DNA of 64,000 nt from Prado023 sp963788325. GTDB taxonomy: Bacteria > Actinomycetota > Actinomycetes > S36-B12 > CAIYMF01. The position numbers were made by a program, and so were the translations under genes. This document shows positions 36,825 to 46,977 of this stretch, in pieces; position 1 is the stretch's first letter; each line of letters begins with the position of its first letter. The stretch spans positions 186,001 through 250,000 of the forward strand of contig CAWBGJ010000008.1 in the NCBI GenBank assembly GCA_963788325.1, in the 5' to 3' direction. The notes under the pieces are model-generated. The model saw nothing but the letters and a program-made list of their open reading frames with translations, did no database searches and was not told the origin of the DNA.

Positions 36825-37292
36825 CGGCGCCACGCCCCGTTGCGTCCGCCGTCCTTGGCCTGCGACCTCGACGTCGCGCAGCGCGGCGTGCGGGTCCAGG
36901 GCCTTGACCATGTCGATGACGGCCAGGCCCGGCCACGGCCACGGCGGTCAGCGCCTCCATCTCGACCCCGGTGCGGTCCGCGGTGCGCACGGTGGCGCGG
37001 ATCTGGACCTCGTCGGCGTCGTCGGCGCACCTTCACTGCACGTCCACGCCATGCACCGCGATCGGGTGGCACAGCGGGATCAGGTCGGGCGTGCGCTTGG
37101 TGGCCATGATCCCCGCGATCCGGGCCACGGCCAGCACGTCGCCCTTGGGCACGTCGCCGGCTCGGATCTGATGCCGCGGTCGAGGTGGTCACCCGGCCGG
37201 TGGCCGTGGCCGTGCGGGTGGTCACCTCGCGCTCGGCCACGTCGACCATCCGGGCGTGGCCCGTCGCCGTCGAGGTGGGTCAGGTCAGTCAT
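36821..37292 (-). CDS. moaC: Cyclic pyranopterin monophosphate synthase MoaC (frameshifted)
   Basis: Second enzyme of molybdenum cofactor synthesis, partner of MoaA. Fragments: MTDLTHLDGDG, RMVDVAEREVTTRTATATG, VPKGDVLAVARIAG, TPDLIPLCHPI with the conserved histidine, VRTADRTGVEMEALTAVAVA and AKDGGRNGAWRR. Several indels (near 37,260, 37,175, 37,035 and 36,935) split it. The start ATG 37292 has GGAAGGG upstream. It heads the minus-strand moaC-mog-moaE-moaA-moaD-mop-modABC operon. Confidence 0.87.
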
Positions 37293-37326
37293 TCGGGCCC
37301 TTCCGGTAGACACCTATTGTGCAGGG
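37293..37326. promoter_or_regulatory. 34-bp divergent promoter region between moaC and mobA
   Basis: Only 34 bp separate the moaC ATG (minus) from the mobA ATG (plus). TATTGT at 37315-37320 fits a TANNNT -10 box, followed by six bases then ATG 37327, as expected for a leaderless mobA transcript. The moaC side holds a GGAAGGG ribosome site. Two divergent operons must share this region. Promoter assignment is inferred. Confidence 0.5.
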
Positions 37327-38233
37327 ATGGACGGCATTGGCGAACCGGATTGGGCCACAGGCGTCACCGTGCTCGTCCTCGCCGGTGGGCGCAGCACCCG
37401 GCTGGGACGGGACAAGGTCGACCACCCATGTCGGCGGGCGTCGGGTCGTCGATCGGCTGCTGACCCAGGTGCCCGAGGACGGGTCGAGGTGGTGCTGGTC
37501 GGCCCCGCGCGCCCCGGGCTGCCCGATCGCGGGTGGTCCTGGCCCAGCGAGGACCCGCCCGGTGGTGGGCCGCTGGCGGGATCGGGGCGGGCCTGGCCGA
37601 GGTCGGGACCCCGCTGGTCGCGGTCTGTGCCGCGGACATGCCGTTCGGCGTGCCCGGTGCTCGTGGGGGCGCTCGGCAGCGGTTGTCGGCCGACGCCGGC
37701 CGGGGGTCGACGCCGTGGTGCCGGTCGACCCCGGGGGCCGCGCCCAGCCGCTCTGCGCGGCCTACCGGACCGACGTGCTGCGCGCGCGGCTGGAGCCGGT
37801 TGGACCCGCTCACCGGCCGGCCGATGCGCCACCTGAGCCCGCTGCTGCGCGTGATGGAATGGCCGGTGCCAGCTGGCGCGGTGACCGACGTGGACACCGC
37901 CGAGGAGCTGCAGGTGGCCCGCACCGGGCTGCACGAGGAGGGAGCGGTCATGCAGGAATGGGTCGACGCGGTCCGTGCAGAGCTGGGCTTGGACGTCGAC
38001 GTGCGATATCGACATGATCCTGGACCTGGCTCGCGACGCAGCGCACAACGTGGACCGGCCGGCCGCGCCGGTGACCACCTACCTGCTCGGGGCTGCGGTG
38101 GCCGCGGGTGCGGATCCGGCGCAGGCCGCCGACCTGGTCAGCCGGCTTGCCCTGCAGTGGACGGCAGGCCCAGGGCGAGCGGGCGAGCGACCGGAACCCC
38201 GGCTCGGTGCCGAACGTGCAGCCGATCCGATGA
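37327..38233 (+). CDS. mobA: MobA-like molybdenum cofactor guanylyltransferase with DUF6457 tail (frameshifted)
   Basis: An NTP-transferase domain (TVLVLAGGRSTRLGRDKVD, VVPVDPGGRAQPLCAAYRT) that adds GMP to molybdopterin to give MGD, the form nitrate reductase needs. It is followed by a helical DUF6457 domain (DIDMILDLARDAAHNVDRPA, DLVSRLALQWTA). Several indels break it. No stop is seen between the two parts, so I take them as a fusion; an internal ATG 37950 with GAGGAGG could instead start a separate DUF6457 protein. Its probable TGA at 38233 overlaps the moeA start (ATGA). Confidence 0.8.
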
Positions 38234-39421
38234 CGCTGCGCGAGCCCCGCTGGGACGAGGCGCGCGCGGCGTTGGCCGAGGCGGTGACGCCGCTGCCGGC
38301 CGTGCGCCGGGCGCTGGCCGAGTGTGACGGGCTCGTGCTGGCCGAGGACCTGGTCGCACGCACGGACCTGCCCTCGTTCGACACCTCCGCGATGGACGGC
38401 TGGGCGGTGCGGGGTCACGGGCCCTGGACCATCGTCGGCGTGTCGCTGGCTGGTCGTCCGGTGCCCGACGACCATGCGCGACGGGCAGGCCGTGGTGATC
38501 GCCACCGGTGGCGTCGTGCCCGCCACCGCGCAGGCCGTGATCCGCAGCGAGGACGGAACGGTGAGCCACGAGCACGGCGCGCAGCTCCTGACCGCGCCAG
38601 CACCGGACGGCCGGACCCACGTCCGTCCTGCAGGGGAGGAGTGTGCGGCCGGTGAGGTACTCGGCAGGGCAGGGCACCGTGCTCAATCCTGCACTGCTCG
38701 GGCTCGCGGCGGCATCCGGCCACGACACCTTGGCTGTGATCCCCGCGGCCCCGGGCGGCCCTGGTGCTGTTCGGCGACGAGCTGGCCACCGACGGGGTGC
38801 CCGCGCCGGGCATGGTGCGCGACTCACTCGGGCCGCAGGTGCCGGCCTGGTTGGCGCGGATGGGGGTCGAGGTGGTGGCAGTCGAGCGCTGCGAGGACAC
38901 GTTGGCCGCCCACGTGGCGGCGATCGGCCGGGCGGCGCGGCGCCGCCGACCTGGTGCTGACCACCGGTGGGACCGCAGCCGGGCCCGGTGGACCACCTGC
39001 ACGCGGCCATCGCGGCCAACGCCGGCACGGTGCTGGTGGACAGCGTCGCGGTCCGGCCCGGGCATCCGATGCTCGCCGCGACCGTCGGGCCGGGTCCGGC
39101 CTGGCTGGTCGGGCTGCCGGGCAATCCGCAGAGTGCGATCGTCACGCTGGTGAGCCTCGCGGCACCGATCATCGCTGGCCTGGCCGGCCGTGTCGTGCTG
39201 CCCGACCTGGTCGAGGTGCCCAGCGCACAGGACGTCGGTGCGCCTGCCCACGAGGACCGACTGGTGCTCGGCACGCTCGTCGCAGGTCGGTTCCAGCCCG
39301 GGCGCGCACCTCGGTTCGGGGATGCTGCGCGGGCTGGCCGCGGCGACCGGATTCGGCGTGCTGCCCCCGGGCGGAGTCGCTGCGGGCGACCCGCGTCCGC
39401 TGGCTGGCGCTGCCCACCTGA
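38230..39421 (+). CDS. moeA: Molybdopterin molybdotransferase MoeA (frameshifted)
   Basis: Inserts molybdate into adenylylated molybdopterin. Seen are DLPSFDTSAMDGWAV (domain III hallmark), TGGVVPATAQAVI, LFGDELATDGVPAPG, VLTTGGT, and the C-terminal WLVGLPGNPQSAIVTLV, with MLRGLAAATGFGVLPPG at the end. At least six indels split the gene. ATG 38230 is coupled to the preceding gene. It lies divergent from the moa-mod operon and convergent with narK across the nested hairpin at 39441-39514. Confidence 0.87.
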
Positions 39422-39440
39422 GACCGGCCCATCAGAACCA

Positions 39441-39514
39441 CCCGCAAACGCTTCCCTTCTGCGGATCTGCTTCCCGAATTCGGGAAGCGCCTGAGCAGAA
39501 GGGAAGCGTGCGGG
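39441..39514. terminator. Nested double-hairpin terminator between moeA and narK
   Basis: Outer arms CGCTTCCCTTCTGC (39449-39462) and its complement (39495-39508), extended outward by CCCGCA/TGCGGG with a small bulge, enclose a second perfect 20-nt palindrome (GCTTCCCGAATTCGGGAAGC, 39469-39488). It begins 20 nt after the moeA stop and lies just beyond the narK stop, so it can terminate both. It is more elaborate than the other terminators here. Confidence 0.7.
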
Positions 39515-39526
39515 GCAGGGGCAGCA

Positions 39527-40876
39527 TCAGCTGGGCGATCTCCGCTCCCGGTCGGGCGTAGAAGTACCAGCAGAGCGCCGCACCGATCGAGGCTCACGAC
39601 CACGCCGAGCCAGAACAGCGCCACGGTGTACCCGGTGGCGAACATCAGGCCGAACACGAAGGGCCCGAACGCGGCGATCGCAGCGGTCCAGCCGATCACG
39701 CCGCCGGCCTGCCGGGGCTCGAAGATCATCGGCATCTGCTTGAACGTCGAGGCGTTGCCGACGCCGGCGAAGAAGAAGATCGCCAGCATCCCCCAGAAGA
39801 ACGCGGGGAAGTCGTGCGCCGAGGTGGGCGCGAGCTGGAAGGACGTGAAGGCCGCGACGCCGGCCACGCCGAGCACTGCCACGAGGGTGACCTCGCCGCC
39901 GCCGACCCGGTCGGCGATCGGTCCGGCGAGCACGCGGGCGGCCGAGCCGACCAGGGCGCCCCAGAAGGCGTACTGGGCCGGGGATATGCCGTCGTCGCCG
40001 AAGACGTCGGCTGCCGTAGTACTGCTTGATGAGCAGGCCGAACGACGCCGCGAGACCCGAGAACGTGCCGAAGGTGATGATGTAGAGCAGGGTCATGATC
40101 CAGGTGTTCTTGTTGTTGAAGATGTCGAGCTGCTGGCGAATGCCGCGGACCTGGATGGGCACGCTGCGCAGCATGGTCCAGGCCATGATCGCGGCCACGA
40201 CCACGAACGGGACCCAGATCCAGGCTGCGTTCTGGTACCAGACGTCCTTGGTGATGTTCTTGTCCGGGTCGATGAAGACCTGCGTCCCGCCGATCAGGGC
40301 GAAACCGATGATCCACGGGGTGGTGAACTGGACGATGCTGACGCCGAAGTTGCCGACGCCGGCCTGCACCCCCAACGCAGTGCCCTGCTTGGCCTTGGGG
40401 AAGAAGTAGGACGTGGAGGGCATGAACCCGCTGAACACACCGCCGCCGATACCGGCCAGGATCGCCAGCAGCAGCAGGACGGCGAATGAGGTGTTGGGGT
40501 TCTGCACGGCTACACCCCAACCGAGCAGCGGAAGCAGGAGCAGCAGCGTGCTGTAGAAGACCATCTTGCGGGTGCCGAGCACTGGCGGCAGGAACATCCA
40601 GACCAGGCGCAGGCTGCCGCCAGCCAGGCCGGGCATCGCCGTGAGCCAGTAGAGCTGGCTGGTGCTCAGGTCGAAACCGATGTTGTTCAGCACCGGGGCC
40701 AGCGCCGAGACGAGGAACCAGGTGATGAACGCCAGGGTCAGGCTGAAGGTGGTGACCCACAGGGTCTTCCACGCGCGCCCGGAGTCCCATGTCTCCGGGT
40801 CCTCGGGGGTCCAGCTCTCCAGCCAGTCGGAGCCGCGATGGGCCGGCGCCTGTGGTGCGGTGGGGTTGGTGGCCAT
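39527..40876 (-). CDS. narK: NarK-type nitrate/nitrite transporter, downstream copy (frameshifted)
   Basis: MFS transporter of about 450 residues in twelve predicted helices. NarK signatures are present: GGGVFSGFMPSTSYFFPKAK, GTALGVQAGVGNFGVSIVQF, and GVGNASTFKQMPMIFEPRQA. Two inserted bases (near 40,017 and 39,591) break the frame; removing them gives continuous sequence. The stop is put at 39,527, but the corrected frame may run on to 39,432. It directly follows a second narK with one base between. Confidence 0.87.
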   Translation of the reverse strand: MATNPTAPQAPAHRGSDWLESWTPEDPETWDSGRAWKTLWVTTFSLTLAFITWFLVSALAPVLNNIGFDLSTSQLYWLTAMPGLAGGSLRLVWMFLPPVLGTRKMVFYSTLLLLLPLLGWGVAVQNPNTSFAVLLLLAILAGIGGGVFSGFMPSTSYFFPKAKQGTALGVQAGVGNFGVSIVQFTTPWIIGFALIGGTQVFIDPDKNITKDVWYQNAAWIWVPFVVVAAIMAWTMLRSVPIQVRGIRQQLDIFNNKNTWIMTLLYIITFGTFSGLAASFGLLIKQYYGSRRLRRRRHIPGPVRLLGRPGRLGRPRARRTDRRPGRRRRGHPRGSARRGRRRGLHVLPARAHLGARLPRVLLGDAGDLLLRRRRQRLDVQADADDLRAPAGRRRDRLDRCDRRVRALRVRPDVRHRVHRGAVLARRGREPRSVRRSAGTSTPDRERRSPS

Positions 40877-40877
40877 G

Positions 40878-42296
40878 TCAGCCGTCCGTCCTCTCAGTGG
40901 TGGTGGCGCCGGCCGGGACGGGCTCGGCTGGGGTGGGTGCGGACATGACCGGATCGGCCACGTTGTCGTGCTCGAACTTGTCCTTGAGGCCGGGGCTGGC
41001 GGCGTGCAGCATGCGGTGGATGGTCCATTGCATCCACACGGCAGCCACCATGGTGACCATGAACAGCACGAAGAAGGTGGACTGCGGCATCCCGGTCAGC
41101 CGTGCGGTGTAGGCGAACAGCAGCGGCAGGAAGAAGCCGCCCAGTGCCCCGAGCGAGCCGACCAGGCCGCCCACGGCGCCCACATCGTTCGGGAAGTACT
41201 CGGGGATGTGCTTGTAGATCGCGGCCTTGCCGATGCCCATCGAGCATCCGATGAGGAACACCAGGACCGTGAACAACCCGATCCCCACGCTCCAGGGGAG
41301 CACCTCACTGGTCGTGCCGTCCGGGTTCTCCAGCGTGATGAAGCCGTAGGGCATCATCAGGATGCCGGTGGCGATCATCATGATCGCGAAGGTCCAGTAC
41401 ATGACCCGCCGGGCTCCGACCTGGTCCGAGAGCCAGCCACCGAATGGGCGCAGCAGGGACGCAGGGAAGATGAACAGGGCGGTGAGCAGGGCCGCGTGCG
41501 ACAGCGACTGGCCGTAGACGTCGACGTAGTACTTGGGCAGCCAGGCCGCCAGCGCCACGTACGCCCCGAATGTGACCACGTAGTAGAGGCTGAAGCGCCA
41601 GACCCGCATCTGCTTGAGCGGCTGCATCAGCTGGCCGATGCTACGACCGGCACCGGGCTTGTGGTCGTGCCGGGGGACCCGAACCAGGTGATCGCGGCCA
41701 TGCCCAGCAGCAGCATCGCGTACAGGAAGGGGACGAACCGCCAGCCGCCGGGGATGAGTCCGCCGAGGTAGCCCGCCGCCGGAACTACCACGATCAGGGC
41801 CGGCCCGATGAACTTCGTCACCGACGCGCCCACGTTGCCGGCGCCGAACACGCCGAGTGCCAGGCCCTGGCGCTCGCGCGGCCACCAGGCCGATACCCAT
41901 GCGATGCCGACGCTGAACGAGTTGCCCGCGAAGCCGACCAGGAACGCGTAGAAGAGCAGCATCTGGTAGTTGGTCACCGTGGAGACCAGGTAGGCCGGGA
42001 TCGCGGTGAGGGCCAGCATGAGTGCGAAGACCTTCCGGCCGCCGACCCGGTCAGTCAGGATACCGGCCGGCAGCCGCCAGATGGACCCGTTGAGCACCGC
42101 GAGGGCGGTGATCCAGGCGAGCTGCACGTCGGTGAGCCCGAACTCATCGCGGATGGGGATGCCGAGCACGCCGAACATCAGCCAGACGGCGAACATCAGG
42201 GTGAACGCGATGGTCGAGATGGCCAGGACGCGGCCCTTGCCGGGTTCCTGCGACCGAGACCGGTTCAGCGCCGGAGATGATCGTTGGCGCAGCCAT
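40878..42296 (-). CDS. narK: NarK-type nitrate/nitrite transporter, upstream copy (frameshifted)
   Basis: MFS transporter of about 470 residues. N-terminal part: FTLMFAVWLMFGVLGIPIRD, WRLPAGILTDRVGGRK, FGAGNVGASVTKFIGPAL. C-terminal part: WLSDQVGARRVMYWTFAIM, GCSMGIGKAAIYKHIPEYFP and VGGLVGSLGALGGFFLPL, the second nitrate signature. Two indels (near 42,255 and 41,670) split it. The start ATG 42296 is inferred from MAAPTIISGAEPVS. The pair of NarK proteins of different subgroups probably combines nitrate import with nitrate/nitrite exchange. Confidence 0.87.
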
Positions 42297-42412
42297 GGGA
42301 GCTGCCTCCCCTCCTGTGGTGACGGGAGCACCGTACACCATTAAATCACAACGTGAACGTTTGTTCCCGTGAAAAAGTGTAGCGGTGCGTGTTTATGTGG
42401 TAGAACTGGCCC
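42297..42412. promoter_or_regulatory. Divergent control region narK / nar regulator, with palindromic operator candidate
   Basis: This 116-nt spacer is less GC-rich than its surroundings. AACGT-GA-ACGTT (42350-42361) is an inverted repeat overlapping TCAC-AAC-GTGA (42346-42356). TAGAAC at 42401-42406 lies six bases before the GTG of the regulator, consistent with a leaderless message. These are candidate sites for autoregulation and for control of narK and narG. Function is inferred. Confidence 0.5.
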
Positions 42413-43223
42413 GTGAGCACGTCGATCCCCCTGCAGTCCATCGGCCGCGCGCTGGCCCGGCTGGGCTCGTTGCACGGACCGCGACCGCGCACCGGAGATG
42501 CTGTCGGGGAGACCCGCGTGGCGATCCTTGAGTTCGTCGAGGCCGCGCACGACGTGGTGCGGGTCGAGGACATCGCCGCCGCGGTGGGCCTGCACCCGAA
42601 CACCGTGCGCGGGCATCTGGATGCGCTGCTCGCCTCAGGCCGGATCACCCGGATCGCCGACCGCCGGGCCACCCGCGGCCGGCCGCACTGGCTGTACTCG
42701 GCCACGACCTCGGCCTCGGTGCGCGAGCTGGCCCGGGCCCTCGACGAGGAGCTCGACTCCGCCCAGGCCCCGGACGCGGCGCGACTGGCCGCCGCGACGT
42801 GGGCCGAATCCGGGTCGACCGTGCCAGATCGCGGACTCCGTGGACGCAGCGGTCGACACGGCCACCGAGGCCCTGACCGACTTCGGGTTCGACGCCGTGC
42901 GCAACCCGGTCGGCGACGAGATCACGCTGCGCAACTGCCCGTACGCCGCCCTCGTGGCAGAGCATCCGGTGATCTGCGACATCCACGCCGAGCTGCTCCG
43001 GCAGGTGCTGGCTCGGACCGGACAACCCGTGACCCTGGGCCGGATGGACGTCCTGCCCCGACCGGGGCTGTGCGTGGCGCATCTGGACCGTGCCGATGTC
43101 ACCCCGCTGTGGTCGGTGGAGGCGCCGCCAGCCAAGCCCGCCGACCCCGGCACCACGAAGTCCGGCACCACGAAGTCCGGCACCACGAAGCCGCGCAGCA
43201 CCCCGTCCCCTCGGAGGAAGTGA
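42413..43223 (+). CDS. Winged-helix regulator with cysteine-containing effector domain, probable nar regulator (frameshifted)
   Basis: About 269 residues after removal of one extra C near 42,825. The N terminus carries a winged helix (VVRVEDIAAAVGLHPNTVRG, HLDALLASGRITRI). The C-terminal domain has cysteines in RNCPYAALV, HPVICDIH and RPGLCVAHL, a spacing reminiscent of Fe-S or metal-sensing regulators such as SufR/ArnR-like proteins. It starts narGHJI (narG ATG lies 2 nt after its stop) and faces narK, so it is a strong candidate for oxygen/NO control of nitrate respiration. The ligand is not shown by sequence. Confidence 0.7.
43149..43190 (+). repeat. Tandem 15-bp repeat in the regulator tail
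   Basis: GGCACCACGAAGTCC occurs as two full copies and one 12-nt partial copy, encoding GTTKS-GTTKS-GTTKP in a basic, Pro-rich tail of the regulator. It is an in-frame repeat and probably a flexible linker, not a CRISPR or insertion trace. Confidence 0.8.
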
Positions 43224-43225
43224 CC

Positions 43226-46200
43226 ATGCCCACAAGCGCCACTGATGAGTTCCTGGTCCGAGCGGGACGATTCCTGTCCCGCGGGGAGGTGTCGGCCGAC
43301 CTGCGCACGCTCACCAAGGAGGGCGGTCGTGACGCCGACTCCTTCTACCGCGACCGGTGGAGTCACGACAAGGTGGTGCGCTCCACCCACGGTGTGAACT
43401 GCACCGGGTCGTGTTCGTGGAAGGTCTACGTCAAGGACGGCATCATCACCTGGGAGTCCCAGCAGACCGACTACCCGTCGGTCGGGCCGGACTCCCCGGA
43501 GTACGAGCCCCGCGGCTGCCCGCGTGGTGCGGCGTTCAGCTGGTACACCTACTCGCCGACCCGGGTGCGCTACCCCTACATCCGCGGGGTGCTGCTCGAG
43601 ATCTACCGCGCGGCCAAGGCCGCCCACGGCGGTGACCCGGTCAAGGCATGGCGCGCCGTGGTCGAGGACCCCGGATCCCGCGCGCGCTACCACCGCGCTC
43701 GCGGCAAGGGCGGCCTGGTCCGGGCATCCTGGGCCGAGACGATCGAGCTGATCTCGGCGGCACACGTGTCCACGATCGACACGTACGGCCCGGACCGGGT
43801 GTTCGGGTTCTCGCCGATCCCGGCGATGTCGATGGCCTCGCATGCGGCCGGTGCGCGGTTCATCAGCCTGCTCGGCGGCGGGATGCGTCGCTTCTACGAC
43901 TGGTACGCCGACCTGCCGGTGGCCTGCCCCGCAGGTGTTCGGCGACCAGACCGACGTGCCGGAGTCCGCGGACTGGTGGAACGCCTCGTACCTGATCATG
44001 TGGGGCGCCAACGTCCCGATGACCCGCACGCCCGACGCGCACTTCATGACCGAGGCGCGCTACCGCGGCCAGAAGGTCGTCACGGTCAGCCCCGACTACG
44101 CCGACAACACCAAGTTCGCCGACGAGTGGCTCAGCCCGCATCCGGGCACCGACGGCGCGCTGGGCGATGGCCATGGGCCATGTGATCCTCAAGGAGTTCT
44201 TCGTCGATCGGCAGGTGCCGCGGTTCGTCGACTACGTGAAGAAGTTCTCCGACCTGCCGTTCCTGGTCAGCCTGCGCGAGAAGGACGGCGCCTGGGTCCC
44301 GGACAAGTTCGTCACGGCCGCCGACCTCGGCGACACCAGCGAGAACGCGGACTTCAAGACCGTCCTGGTCGACTCGGCCACCGGTCGCCCGCACGTGCCC
44401 GAACGGCTCGATGGGCTTCCGGTACGGCTCCGAGGGCGAGGGCAAGTGGAACCTGGACCTCGAGGGCGATCGACCCGGCGCTGAGCCTGTTCGAGGCCGA
44501 CCGGGTCGACCACCGCGGAGGTGCTCCTGCCGCGCTTCGACATGGCCCAGGAGGTCAACGAGGGGGGCGGGTCGCACCGCCGCGGCGTCCCGGCCGCCGA
44601 GCTGGCCACGGTCAGCGGACCCGCGACTGGTCACCACGGTGTACGACCTGATGCTCGCCCAGTACGGCGTGGGCCGACGAGGGCCTGCCCGGCCAGTGGC
44701 CGACCGGCTACGACGACCCGCGAGCCCTACACCCCGGCGTGGCAGGAGGAGATCACCGGCGTGCCGGCCGAGCAGGCCGAGCGGATCGGCCGGGAGTTCG
44801 CGGCCAACGCCGAGGAGTCCGGCGGCCGCTCGATGATCATCCTCGGGGCGGGGACCAACCACTGGTTCCACTCCGACACCATCTACCGCACCTTCCTGGC
44901 CCTGACGACGCTGACCGGCACGCAGGGGATCAACGGCGGCGGCTGGGCGCACTACGTCGGCCAGGAGAAGGTCCGGCCGATGACCGGGTGGGCGCAGCTC
45001 GCGTTCGGCCTGGACTGGGTCCGCCCGCCGCGCCAGATGATCGGCACGGCGTTCTGGTACGTCAACACCAGCCAGTGGCGCTACGACGCGATGGGCGCCG
45101 AAGGGTTGGCCAGCCCGCTGGGCGCGGGTCGCTTCAAGGGCCGCGCGATGATCGACACGCTGGCCCAGTCGGCGCGTTCGGGCTGGATGCCCAGCTACCC
45201 GCACTGAACCGCAATCCGCTGACCATCGCCGAGGAGGCCAAGGCTGCAGGCATGGAGCCGGCCGCCTACGTGACCGAGCAGCTGAAGTCCGGCGAGCTGA
45301 AGTTCGCGGTCGAGGACCCCGACGCCCCGGAGAACTGGCCGCGGGTGCTCACCCTCTGGCGGGCGAACCTGCTGGGCTCCTCGAGCAAGGGCAACGAGTA
45401 CTTCCTCAAGCATCTGCTCGGCACCTCGCATGCCGTGCGGGCCGACGAGGCGCCCGAGGACCAGCGGCCCGCAGGACGTCACGTGGCACGACGACGCCCC
45501 GGTGGGCAAGCTCGACCTGCTGGTGAGCATCGACTTCCGGATGACCTCGTCGGGCGCTGCTTCGGTGACGTCCTGCTGCCGGCGGCCACCTGGTACGAGA
45601 AGTACGACCTGTCGAGCACGGACATGCACCCGTTCGTGCATGCCTTCACCCCGGCCATCGACCCGCCGTGGGAGACCAAGAGCGACTACGACATCTTCCG
45701 GCGAGCTCGGCCGCGGCGTCTCCCGCCTGGCCAAGGGCGTGCTGGACACGCGCACCGACCTGGTGACTGTGCCGCTGCTGCACGACACCCCGGACGAGTT
45801 GGCCCTGCCCGGTGGGCGTCGTGCGTGACTGGAAGACCGGCGAGGTCGACCTGATCCCGGGCAAGACCGCGCCCAAGTTCGTCACCGTGGAGCGCGACTA
45901 CACCGCCATCGGGGCCAAGATGGCGGCCCTCGGGCCCGCTGGTCGAGAAGCTGGGCACACTGACCAAGGGCGTGAAGATGGACCCCACGCCCGAGGTCGC
46001 GCTGCTCGGCGCGGATCAACGGGGTGATGCCCGACGGGCCGGCGGCCGGCCGGCCCAGCCTGCGTCACGGCCGCGCACGCCTGCGAGACGATCCTGGCGC
46101 TGTCGGGGACGACGAACGGTCGGATCGCGGTCGACGGCTTCCGGGACGTCGAGAAGCGCACCGGCATGCGGCTGGCCGACCTCGCCGAGGACGAGGTGGG

Positions 46201-46926
46201 CAAGCGGATCACGTTCATCGACACCCAGACCCGTCCGGTGCCGGTGATCACCTCCCCGGAATGGTCGGGCTCCGAGCACGGCGGGCGGCGCTACACGCGC
46301 GTTCGCGATCAACGTGGAGCGGCTCAAGCCGTGGCACACGCTGACGGGTCGGATGCACTTCTTCCTCGACCACGACTGGATGGCGGAGATCGGGGAGAAC
46401 CTGCCCACCTTCCGGCCGCCGCTGAACATGCACCGGATCTTCGGTGACCAGAGCTCCGGCGTGGGCAAGGAGGTGACGGTGCGCTACCTGACCCCGCACT
46501 CGAAGTGGTCGATCCACTCCGAGTACCAGGACAACCTGTTCATGCTCTCGTTGAGCCGGGGCGGGCCGGAGATCTGGATGTCCCTGGAGGACGCCACCAC
46601 GATCGGGGTCAAGGACAACGAGTGGATCGAGGCGTACAACCGCAACGGCGTGGTGGTGGCCCGCGCGGTCGTCAGCCACCGGATGCCCGAGGGCACGGTG
46701 TTCATGTACCACGCCAAGGACCGCACGGTCGACGTGCCACGCACCGAGACCTCGGGCCTGCGCGGCGGCATCCACAACTCGCTGACGCGGCTGATGATCA
46801 AGCCCACGCACATCGATCGGCGGGTACGCCCAGCTGAGCTTCGCGTTCAACTACCTCGGCCCCACCGGCAACCAGCGCGACGAGATCACCGTGATCCGTC
46901 GCCGTTCCCAGGATGTGGAGTACTGA
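43226..46926 (+). CDS. narG: Respiratory nitrate reductase alpha subunit NarG (many frameshifts)
   Basis: Catalytic subunit, about 1,230 residues, reducing nitrate to nitrite at Mo-bisMGD. The N-terminal [4Fe-4S] ligands are His55, Cys59, Cys63 (HGVNCTGSC) and Cys98 (EPRGCPRG). The Mo-ligand aspartate region ESADWWNASYLIMWG and NVPMTRTPDAHFMTEARYRG are seen, as are FLDHDWMAEIGENLPTFRPP and the C-terminal NYLGPTGNQRDEITVIRR. At least a dozen indels between 43,930 and 46,840 break the frame; of those I could correct, nearly all are one-base insertions. ATG 43226 has GGAGGAAG upstream. Confidence 0.93.
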
Positions 46927-46977
46927 TGCGGAGCGGCGACCGACCGAGCGAGGAATGAGCGACGAGGAGCGCGACTG
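46927..46977 (+). repeat. GAGCGA-rich spacer between narG and narH
   Basis: The 51-nt spacer is built of near-repeats of GAGCGA/GACGAG/GACCGA. Such degenerate iterations recur between genes in some high-GC actinobacteria. It also supplies GAGGAG before the narH start. No other role is evident. Confidence 0.4.

Noticed and set aside
43149..43190. Three short repeats that could suggest a CRISPR array
   Set aside because: The units are 15 bp with no spacers, in frame, coding for GTTKS; no cas genes occur in the window.
43226..46926. Programmed frameshifting or real inactivation of narG
   Set aside because: More than a dozen breaks without slippery heptamers, each cured by removing one base, fit sequencing error better.
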